Below are positions 12,801 to 24,800 of a stretch of 64,000 bases of DNA, one piece after another. The notes beneath the pieces were generated by a model. The model ran no database searches, was not told where the DNA came from, and saw only the letters and a program-made list of their open reading frames with translations. Numbering within the stretch: position 1 is the first letter of the stretch; every line of letters starts with the position of its first letter. The DNA is taken from positions 62,001 through 126,000 of the forward strand of contig CM074194.1 in assembly GCA_037179385.1 (NCBI GenBank), written 5' to 3'. The position numbers and the translations under genes are program-made. This DNA is from Holothuria scabra. Its lineage: Eukaryota; Echinodermata; Holothuroidea; Aspidochirotida; Holothuriidae.

Positions 12801-15800
12801 TCAGAGAAAACTCTCCAATGATGTAATTAAGATCAAAGAAGATAATAGACTCTTCATAGCCGCCGATAAAACGACAAACTTCTACAAGCTAGAACCCGGC
12901 CAGTACAAGAAACTCCTTTCTGACAACATCACCAAATCATACAAAAGAGCACCGAAATCAACTGAAAACCACATCAACATGAAGGACAAGAAAATAGCAA
13001 CTGACTTAAAACTAGATGACCGCATCGATACTACCGCTAAGGCCCAGGCTTTTGTGACACTGAAAGATCATAAACCAAACTTTGTTAACAAACCCTCATG
13101 TAGGCTAATCAACCCCAGAAAATCTGAAATTGGGATCATAAGCAAGCAAATCATCGACAAAATCAACTCTAAGATCATAGCTGCGACTAAACTAATCCAA
13201 TGGAAGAACACCAACGAGCTGATTGAATGGTTCAACAAAATCGATGACGTAACAGAAAATTCGTTCATCTGCTTTGATATTTGTGAGTTCTACCCTTCTA
13301 TCACAGAAAGCCTCCTAATAAAGGCTATTGATTTTGCCTCCCAGTATGATACTATTACCGATCAAGATAGGTCTATTATACTCCACGCCAAAAGGTCCCT
13401 ATTGTACGATGATGATCTCCCATGGTGTAAACGCGAAAATCCCGAATTTGATGTCACCATGGGTAGTTACGATGGAGCTGAAACTTGCGAGCTCATAGGA
13501 CTATACATCTTATCCCAACTTCAACATTTAGAGATCAATGTAGGATTATACAGAGACGATGGACTAGCAATCTGTAACAAAGCACCAAGACAAACCGAAA
13601 ATATCAAGAAAGAGATATGCAGGATCTTCACAGCCAATAAACTGAAGATCACGATAGAAGCCAACAAGAAATCCGTTAATTTCCTCGATGTAACGTTAGA
13701 CCTCAGAAACGGTACCTGCAAACCCTACATGAAACAGAACAATACACCTTTGTATGTACATAGGGAAAGCAACCACCCACCCTCTATCATAAAGAACATT
13801 CCAGAGGCCGTCAATAAACGCCTCTCCTCCATATCGTCTAACGATGAGATATTTAACCCAGCAGCACCGCCATATCAGGACGCTCTCAACAAAAGTGGGT
13901 ATCATCATCAGCTGCGATTCATCCCGCCATCTCGAAACAACAGCAACGAGAAGCGCAAAAGAAAACGCAACATAACTTGGTTCAACCCCCCATACAGTGC
14001 AAACGTTGCTACCAACGTCGGTAGGAAATTCCTAAATTTACTCGAGAAATGTTTTCCCCCTGCCAATCAGTTAACAACAAATACTGAACCGTAACACCGT
14101 TAAAATTAGTTACAGCTGTATGCCAAACGTGCACCAAATCATCTCCTCTCACAACAAATCGATCTTAAGAGCTGAGAAGACGGCAGAAAGTGATCAAAGT
14201 AATCAAACCTGCAACTGTCGAAGAGATAACTTATGCCCCTTAGAAGGTAATTGCCTAGCATCAGGTGTGATCTACCAAGCCTCAGTAACAAGACAGGACA
14301 ACCTAAAGGTGGAAACATACGTCGGATTAACTGAAAACCCCTTCAAAACAAGATTCAACGGCCACAACAGTAGTTTTAGAAATGAAACCCAGAGGAATGC
14401 CACCACCCTCAGCCAATATATCTGGACATTAAAGGACAATAACGTACCATACTCAATCAAATGGAAAATTCTAGCACACGGAAATTCTTATTCCACATCA
14501 AGCAAGAGGTGTAATCTTTGTGTAACTGAGAAATATTTCATCATCCACAAACCTTATATGTCTTCCTTGAATAATAGGAATGAACTTGTTAGTAGCTGTA
14601 AGCACCGTAAAAAGAAGCTGTTATGTCATAATAACTTTTTATAATGAAGCATAGAGTGCTTACCTTACTGATCTGTAAAACACTTAGATTTTGTACGTAT
14701 TTAAATAACCCGCGCACTCTTAAGCTATTTTGCGCGTTCTAGTTCTGCAGATAATACTTTCTTCTGTGGACGTCATAATGGGCGCTTAACCTCTATGACG
14801 TGTCTATAACACGCGTGTCTCATTTTGTTATTTTATAACCGTTATGCTTCGCATTTGTAGACTGAGGAGTGTAGGCTACAAACGTATGCCTATACGAAAC
14901 AAGCTTGTATCTTGAAATGCAATAGTGTTTACTTTCTTATTATTTATAAATATATATAGGCGGTAATGGAGAAACTTAAAAACAACATTGCTACAAAATT
15001 GAAAGGCTGGATCTCCGAAGAGATACAAATAGTGGAAGGCTAGAAATTGAATAAAACAGCCAATAATTTGAAGTAGAGCTTTCTAGAAATACTACCTCTT
15101 CATCAGTACTCGGTCAAGAACGACAAGGAGCAAGGAATTTTGGAAGTTTTTAAAAGGTGGTCACAATGGTACTGCCCATGTTGTGACAAGATTATCCTTG
15201 AAGCAATTAGGCAGATTGATTGACAGGGAACGTCTAAGCAGATTAAATGACCAGTAGGGTCTAAGCAGATTAAAAGACTGGGAGGGTCCAATCAGATTAA
15301 TAGACCGGGAGGGTCTAGTCGGATTACTAGGGTGTAACTCATGAGTGACAGGATAATCCTTTAGAGGCAATTAGTCAAATTGTTAGACCGGGAGGGCTTA
15401 ATCGGATTACTTGGTGAGTTGCATCAGCAAGCTGGTAAGTCGCTTCTGATATTCAGGCCGAATGGCGCTGTGGTTTTAAGATTGAGTTCCCCAAAATTCT
15501 CTTTGGCTTTTCTGGTTTTGTCTGTCCATGCATCCTTTTGGTCGATAGCAATGACAACATGTTTGGTTTTAATTGCTGACCTACACTGTGTCATTCTCAT
15601 TTGCAGGGAATTTTTGGTTTCTCCTATGTACTGCATACCACATCAATTGCAGTATATGAGATAAATGACATTTTTGGAAAGACAATTAATTGCTTGTCTA
15701 ATTTGAAAGGTGGGTGCATTTTGATTGCTCTGTAATTCTTCTGTAGAATGAACCAGAGCGCACGTCTTGCAGTTGGAAGGGCAAGGTGAACAACCAAAAT

Positions 15801-18800
15801 TCTAGTTGTTATCCATGACTGAGGATTTGTCCTGGAATTTTGCGCGAACCAAGATATCCTGTAAAATCAGGGGCCATGTGAAGGCAACAACGGGGGGGTT
15901 GGGGAAAGAGAGATCTTAGGAGATTGGTACTCTGAAGTGTGGGCATATGCTTTCAGATAAATTTGCTAGTGGTGGCAGACCGGGATGGTACTCAATTACC
16001 AACGGCACTCTGTCGGAATTGCACTGAAGAGTTTTGTATGTCAGAGTTTGCTGTCTGGGGTTTTTTCTGCCTTTTCGATGGCAATTTCAATTGAGCACCG
16101 GAAGTACTGTCGGTTGCGAAGGTGGTCAGGCAGTTCCTTCGTGCGAGTTTCAAAGTCTGTTTCAGAGGAACAGATGCGTTTTAAGTGGAGTGCTTGACTG
16201 CACGAAATGATTGTGGTGCAGTGCTGGGGATGACAACTGCTGGGTAGGAGGTAGTTGTGCTTGTCCGTGGGTTTTTTGAACAAGTCTGTTTAGAGAAAAC
16301 CACTTTTAATAGTGACCATGGTGTCCAGGAAGTGGACACTAGACTTAAAATAGCTGGGGGTGAATTTGATGGCTGGATGAAAAGAATTGATGTTCGCAGT
16401 GAAGGTTTTCAGATGATCTTCACCGTGGGGTCAGGTCATGAAGATATCGTCTATGAAACATAACCAAATTTGCAGTTTCAAATTTTGTCAAGACAGAAGT
16501 TTTTCCTCGAAATTGCCCATAAACAAGTTAGCAAACGAGGGAGCCATCTTAGTTCCCATGGCGGTACCATGAATTTAGATACCATGAATATATATATATA
16601 CAAACACCAATTGAGGATACATTATGTATTATGGACTGAGAAGTAAAATTGGTTGTGATCGACACTCGGACACCCAATGGTATCATCCCTTTATTTTTTT
16701 TAATAGTTACAGATTTATTATTTGTTAAGGTAGAAACATTATAAATCAAACTTATCATTTGTTTGTTAAGTGGAAGAGCATCCACTTTTCATTTTTGGTT
16801 CCTTGCAGTAGCAAAGGAACCTATGTAGTCAAGTTGGCGTGTGTGTGTGTGTGCGTGTGTGTGTGTGAGCTTGTAAACGATACCTTGCCGGGTACAAGCA
16901 GCTCACGAGAGCTGAGGCCTCCCACATCTTTCCTCGCTAACGCGGAGCTCGTAACTGTTGTAGCTACCCGAAAATTCGGACACTGCAATGAGCTCTGTCA
17001 CGTGATATGCAAGAGCCCGCCATCGCTCACGGCATTGACGTGCCGCATGACATAAATGGCTAAAGGGGAATTCCGACCATTTCCTTACGGGGAACAGTTC
17101 TGTGTACCCCATAAGGCATTGAATACGGGTATGCCCTGTGTGTGTGCGTGTGTGTGAAACACTTGCTTTGGTACGCTCTAACTCAACAAGGGAAGGTTGG
17201 ATGGAACTTGGATTTGGTACATAGATTCGTCATAGGGAGAAGGTGTTCCCTATCGTTTTTGGTGGAGGTCAAAGGTCAATTTCTGGTCACCAGAGGTCAA
17301 AAACTAAAAACCTTCTCAACATGATATTTCTAGTTAGGAAACTAAGATAGATGTCATACTTGGTGCGTGGATGTGTTATGGTGTAAGGATGAAATTGGAT
17401 ATGTTCGGTGAAGGTCAAGGGGTCATCTGAGGTCACCAGGGGTCAACACTGAAAAACATTTTAACACAGTATTTTAAGGTAGAAAGGACAGATTTCAAAT
17501 CAATCTGTGTTTGGTTTAGGTCAAAGGTCATCAAGGTCACTGGAGGTCAACTGCTGGAAATGTTATTTAGAAAATCTTGTAAGCTAGATAAAGATAGTTT
17601 CAATAGATTTTTTATCTCACCTGGTTTTGCATGCTTACACCCTCAAACACCTTAGAAATTTGTCCTTTTTGTTCGCTCAGTAATGATTCCTTCGGGTTGT
17701 ACACGTATTTTGGATCATTCAAAGTTTTAAGAGGGCAATAACTGAAATCTGTAGATTTCACTGAGCACAGGTCACTCTGCATTAAACTGGTCCCTCTGCC
17801 AGTGGAAGCAATGCATGGATTCTACAATATGTCTCTTTAATACTGTTGTGCTCTGTGGGGTAACCTTATCCTCATTCTATTATCACACTTCATTAATCAC
17901 TTGCTTTCTGCTTGACTGCTGAATAAACCCTGTTTTCTGTGTAGAGGTACAGTAGCAAACAGGACAAGTGGTAGATTGTTTTAAAGTAACAGCAAGTTTT
18001 ATTTGAGAGCAGGTAAAAATAACTTGTGAGAGAAATACAAGGGGTGTTTTTCATTCTCTGACCATATTGTGTATCATTTATTGGTGATAATATCAAATTT
18101 GATTACAAGCATAAATACATATGGAAATGAGGTAGTGTTTTTGAAGGATCACCAAGCATTACAAAAGTTGAATGTCAGTAAGGCCACAGAAATTTAATCT
18201 TTGATTTCATGTAAAATTAGTACTAAAATACCCCTTGTGAAGATGTTACAAACATTGAGTATGAACTTTTGCTTAGCTCTATTTCACAGACTGGCTGTAC
18301 AGTTCTCATAATATCTAGCAAGGAACCACAGTGCCCATTGGGCTCTTGTTGCAGTCCGGGTTAAATTTCTTCAAAGAGCAGTATTGCGCAATAGGTCAAA
18401 TGTGAACAGGTTACATTTTCATGTGTGTTTGCAGATGATGGCAGGATGTAAACACTCATAGAAACAGTGTGCTGTGCACTACTAGTGCAGCACTCAGATG
18501 TTTTGGTACGAGTTGACCTGAACCGAATGGTCATGTATGCATGCGCAGATATAAACTTCAAACTCATCTATCCCTAGATGGAAGCCACTGACATTTTGTG
18601 TGATTCTCTGCATACACAATGGAGTAGGGAATACTATCTAGTGGCCTACAGTTTAAAAGAGGGCTTTGGGCCCTGCTAGATTAAACCAGAGGGTTACAAG
18701 TTGAGGCATAGAACTAAAATAAACCAAACTCATTTATACCATGATTTCAGTAAATGTTTGAGATACATCTAACACAATGAAATGTAAATAATGACTCTTT

Positions 18801-21800
18801 CTTTCCCATCTGTAAAGCTCTGGAACTCAAACAGAATGGCCGTGAGGTGGAGGCAAAGACCTATGATGTTTTACAAGCTCAGCTCTGGTCACTCTTGCCA
18901 GGATTTTGCAAGGGTCCTGTAGATGTGATTCCTGCTTTTAAAGGGATTGCCAAAATTCTTGGGTCAGCTCTCAGTGACCGAACAGATATCAGACCAGATG
19001 TTTGCGCATCGCTGAGAAATATCATCAGATCGAACTTAGAGGATGGTAAATGTTCCAATTTTTGATTATGTTGGGGTTTTTTTTTCATTTGCTATTAATA
19101 ATGTCGATTTCTAATTTAACATCTCAATTAAACATTGCAAGAAAAGCTGGTGATGCCTTCTTTTATAGGTAAATATAGAGAAATTGTGACTTCCATAAAT
19201 GTTTGATAACATTTATTTAGTTTTATTGGCATTTTAAAAACTGCTTTTAGCATTAATATTATTTATCTGTATATGTTTTGGTTATGTATTGGTGCACAAT
19301 TTATATTTTTCTCCCATCTCTAGAAGGGAAAACTAAAATTTTTGTTTACACCGTATGGCCTAGTTAACTTACTTTATTTACAATTATTCTTTTTCAATGA
19401 TGTTTACTTTATGGAAATTTTGCTTTTTTGATGATGTTCACCGGTTTACATCACTTTTGTTGTTTTCAAACTTATATCAAACCAGAGATAATCCTGGGGT
19501 TAAGTTTTTTTACCCTAAGTGAGGGGGGGGGTTAGGAGAGAGGGATGGTATCAATGGATTTCCTTTTAGATTCTGTCATGAAGCATATCATTCTGCTACT
19601 TGTTTTTTATATGACTTACCATACACAGATGCCAACAAAAATGAGATCACCAGATTTGCAAAGAATTTTCTTCCTATCCTGTTCAATATATTCACCACGG
19701 AATCCCCGGAAGATCGATCTATTCTCACCGTTTTAGAGACCATCAAAGTATACTTACAGATAACAGATATGAAGGTACAGTTGGAGACTCTAGCAAGTCT
19801 AATGCCTTAACTATTGCTGCCATTAATAGCAAATACTTGGTCATATTAACATGTTGTCAGAGGTTTGATGTGAAAGTAGTGTCTGTAACAGGGCGGGTGA
19901 CCCTTCAAGAAAAAATAGCTTTGATGAGTAGCACTTTCCCAAACAACTTCAAAAACTACACAAACAAAATTTTAACTTATAATTCTTGTATTAACGTAAA
20001 AGCAATCTGGGTTAGTAATTCAAAACAAAAAAAGGAGGCCTCAAAATTAACTGAACTTAATCTTAAATCCTCAAATCCATTCCTCACTCATTTCCTTTGA
20101 CTGGCTGTCATCCTGTCTGCTCGGAATATCATAGACCTAATTCATAAATGAATATCTAAATGAGTTCCATCAACGTTCATTTTGTTTCTAAATCATACTC
20201 AAACTCATCATCTTTATTTAAGCGAATGAATACTATTTCTTGCTCGTCACAGCTTGTTCGTGGAGCTTAAGTTAGATGGTCGCTAGTTAGGCCATAATCC
20301 CATCAGCACAATAGCTTCCCACCGGGAAAACCAGATTTCTGTGATGTATAATGGTTTCCCTTTTACTAGTAGCCCTTTGCTTAACCTCAAGAACATTTGC
20401 TTGCAATTTTTTATTTCTCATTTGCCACATTTGCTCTTCTACCTTTTCTTATTTTAGAAAGGAAAAACTGGAGGGCTATTCTCTAGCTACTCCTTTTTCC
20501 ACAACTCACCAATTACACGTTCATCTCTTAAACATGTCAAATTGACACACTTTTAGCCTAATCAAATGCCCATAGCTCCAACCACAAGACATTTACCCCA
20601 CTTAAACCAGTAAAATTCAATTTTTTACCTTTAATCTGGTTCTTCACCCTGTATTCAGAGACTACTTTCTATCACGATCGGTCATGGTGATAAGGCGTCC
20701 CATCGGTTTACCTCTCATGGCCTGCATCGGTCGAACGACATAAATTTCATGTTCCCCTTGGTGGGAACCCATAAGAAAGGATACACCCTCAGCGTTGCCG
20801 TAACTTAAATTTTTCTTCCACGGGAATACAAACCCTCAGCGGCGTAAGTCACATCAACCGTGCCATAGACCTAGGACAACCTCAGACTGTTCTGAATACA
20901 TGAGGAAGCCCAAGCTAGGCTATACGCTTCTGTTACGTAATTTCAAAATTCCTAGTGTGAATTGTAACACAGATGCTTGTATCTAGCAAACAATGCTTTC
21001 CTGCTCACTAAGCCACTTGGCATCTTAGCAACTATGAATGCATTACTCTACATTATCATGTTAAATTAGAGGTTTTTACATCACCTTGTGACAGTGTCAT
21101 TCATATCAAAAGTTTTGGAGACAAAGTTATACCACTAGGTTTTCATTACACTCTGTTTCATGTCTTCATCAGAATGATAAAGCACAAAATGGATCCCCAT
21201 TAATTTTCTTTGAAATTTTGGCATGTTGCCTTTGTACTCATCTCCTATACAACCAATGAGCTTAATCTATGGATGCCTGTTGATAGTCTGTTTATATCAG
21301 GGTTTCCTATAGATTTCAGGTGTTGTGATATTTAATTAGTCCATGATTGATGCCAGAATCGACACTAACAGGGCCAGTACAATTTAGTCAATAGCCAGAA
21401 CAGTGCTGGTGGTGGTAATGAGTGCCAGTTTCTGTAAGTTAGTGCTAAAATTTGGAAGGTCGCCTCACAAAAAAATGCCAGAAAAAATCCTGAATGTGAT
21501 TTGCTGACTTAGTTTTTTAAGTTCTTTACAGTAGTTCTGCAGACAAAACATACATTAATTTTCAAAAAAAGGTAACATGTGCTTTTCATCTGCCTTTCTT
21601 CCCAGGTGGGTAGACAGACAGAGCAACATCAGGCAATGGAGGCTTTCAGCTCCAATGTACCCGATGTGCAAGAAACAAACCTCACATTTTTAGATAGGCA
21701 ATGTTTTTTAAAGACCCAGCCCTTGATAATTTGTCAGATTATTCTTCCCAAAGTTCCATCTAATGGCAACTTGCCAAACAAATACTTCCGGAGGAGTTCT

Positions 21801-24800
21801 GCTCAATTATTTGGCAGATTTCTTGTTAAAGTGGGCTTGTTGAAATATTGCTGTTTTTCCTACATTTTTATCTCAATACATAAAATGAGATATTGTCACA
21901 CTAGCCAGTGGATTTAATTTCTTTAGAGCAAGGGAATGTGACTTGATCAGTGGTCAATGTCTTTGAGAATTTGAGAGCATGCTCTTTGGCCGGGAGGCAG
22001 AAGACATTGCATTTTCCACATTTACAATCAATTACAATCAATAAAACTATGACACTTACCAGACTACCTTCGCAAGTTATTGTAAAACCAATTTTAGGCC
22101 AAGTTGTGGGCCAAAAGGCTCAAGTATCATTGGGAGATTTCAGGTCACCCTTTCCAAATGTTTGGCGAAGGGTGACAAATTTGACCCGAAATCATCCTGA
22201 AGCTGTTTAGCAATTACTGAATACACACATTAAGGCAGGAAATATACTTTCTCACAAAGGTCCATTGATAAATTAATCCAATGTTCCTGAAGACGGCGAA
22301 TCCAGCTTGGTTTATGCTACGATTCTGTTTGCCATGCATGTGTAGTCAGTCAGCCATCTTGAAACGCAATGCATGATGGTGACTGGCATAGAGCACTGCA
22401 ATATAAGATCCAACACAATGCCATGCTTTGTGTGTGTACATATGTAAGTGATAGGAAAGTATGTACATGTAATGAATAGATGAAGCAGATCATTTGTTCT
22501 CTCTCTTTGAAATGACTTTCCAACATATTCTCACCTTGAAGACGGCAAATGTGCAGTTTGAAAACTTCACAACTGACTTCTTACTCTTTCGGTTTTCTCG
22601 AAAAGCTTATGGAGAAGACTCTAGCCAAAGTTAGCTCCCTGAAAATTGCTGTCTACTAAAACAAGATTCTTTGGAATATTTAACTTTCTATTTTTCTTCA
22701 GTTGCAAAAAATAATCAATTACTTAACACTATGAAAAAGAAGTATTGACCTTTTTAACGGGTGTCCATTTTTCGCTCAGCCTAAGCTAGCTCCCGCATGG
22801 TCTCCCAAAATGCATTTCACCGCGAGTTCTAAGGGTGTAAAGGTTGCGCAATAAGGGTCACGAATGTGAAGTCTGCTTCCCAACTGCAAATGTTGTCACA
22901 CAAATGCTTCTTCTTTATTTCAGCTAGTTGATGACTTAGCTTTTAGAGTTTGTGGAAGGTTTAGCACTGCAGAGACTGCCCAGTGCCCTCCTTTAATGGA
23001 CCTTATGATAGCACTGGTACCTTATGCTAGTCTGGAGAAGCTAAAACAGATCTTTGAAACAGTAAATCCACATTTTGAGGTCAGTGATGTGATTTGTTTT
23101 GTAAAGAAAAATGGAAAAATGTTAGAATAATATTTTATTGTGAAGCTCCCTCACATGATCTTGCTGTATTTGTGTAGTGCTAGTATTAACATGTTGAAAG
23201 TATTTGATAGGCATCTATTTTGCATATTTCCAATGCATAGTCCTTTATATTGGTTTCAGGTATGTTGTTTACTGCAGCAAAATTCATGTTATTTATAAAT
23301 TAGAAACAATTTTAGACAAATATATATTTGGTGGGGCTATTTCAATGTGCCCAATTTCAATGTTTCATAGGTTCAATGTTTCAAAATAATTGTGAACAAA
23401 GATTTTTGAGAACATCATACCCTGAGAATAATGAACTTAGTAATTATGGCCAACCGTTTAAATTATAGGAAAACAAGGATCATTGAACTCAAGGAACATC
23501 GGATCAGACCCCTTTGTGGTTAGGTATATGGTGATCTGCTGATGGGATATCTGAAATATTTAAACCTAATTGATTTATTCTCAAATGCTAAAAGAGGATC
23601 TAATTTTACATTCAAATAATAGCCACCCATTAGTGTCTGCAGATTTATGGTATGAATGACCATGTTCTTATTGTTTTACACTCTAATTCCTTACTATAGT
23701 GACAGTCAGACTTATCATGATTTAAACTGAAAACATTGTAACCAGTGTAAGTGTTTAAACCTGATCTCATATAAGCTTACATATTTACTTGAAGTCAAGG
23801 CATTTTTCTGACACTGCAAAGCCTACGGTTTTAATCTCTTTTAACAGTTGGAAAAGTTTCTTGTGATAAATTGTAATTTGTAAAAATTTCCAACAATTTC
23901 TTCATAGAGTAAGAACCACACCTTGCAGAAAAAAGCATACAGGACTCTAGAGGAAATTTGTGCTGGACAGTCTGATGCTTGTAGCAAGTTCATTGCAGGT
24001 CAGATGAAAGAGCTGGAGAAGAAACTAGTAGACTCTATGTCTTCATCATCATCACCATCCAAATCGGTGAGATTCCTAGACATGTCTTTGCTTCCACTTG
24101 TTTGTTGTTGGATGGTTGCCATGGATACATGTTTTTGTAGTTACCAATGTTTTAAGACATCTGTTACCTATAGGTAATGAGGAGTTATTAGGTGCCATCA
24201 TGTGAACACTATCCACCATGGTGTGCCACCATGGGTTGGCTCAAAGTGTCCATAAAGTTAAGGGCTAACACCAAACACACTCTCTGGATTACAGGAAATG
24301 GCTGGCAATACCATGTCTTCTTACTTGCATGCATCGTCAAACAATAAAACGGGAACAATTATTGTTTTCATAATTTTTCTTATGTTAATTAATACTATTT
24401 AACCCTTATGTTGGTAATCCTAGAGAACTTTCTAGCAACCTCATGTACTGTAGCACCCATTTTGGTAACCACTGGTGTAGTTGGTCATTACCTACATGGT
24501 CATTTACATATGTATTTACGTGCTGGCATTATTCAACATTTTAGCATTAAATAACATTTCCTACAGAGTAAGCTGGTCTTGCAAGCTTACAGCAACAAAA
24601 GATACTTCCAGATAATTTTTGGACCACTCCATGTGGAACAAAAGGCCTTAAGCCTCAAGAATCATTACTATGTTTTTTAGTCTAATGTGTTTAATGCAAA
24701 GTGGTATTTCAGTAAAATTTTACATTGCATACTTCCATTTCAACAATGTTGATGACAATTTTGTTTCAGCCGAGACTACGATGCTTGCTGCATGTAGTTA

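Larger units (their letters stand above)
12782..14948 (+). mobile_element. Penelope-like retroelement, right arm of palindrome
   Basis: 2167 bp matching the reverse complement of the left arm, starting AAAACGTAGCAAACG and ending TTATTATTTATA. The two 5' ends face each other across 93 bp. Only scattered differences were seen by eye, for example around 14060-14090 and at the left-copy stop. Confidence 0.88.

Noticed and set aside
12751..14644. Group II intron or bacterial-type RT system
   Set aside because: The GIY-YIG fusion, hammerhead tail and animal intron setting fit a Penelope-like element; no intron domain V/VI structure was seen.
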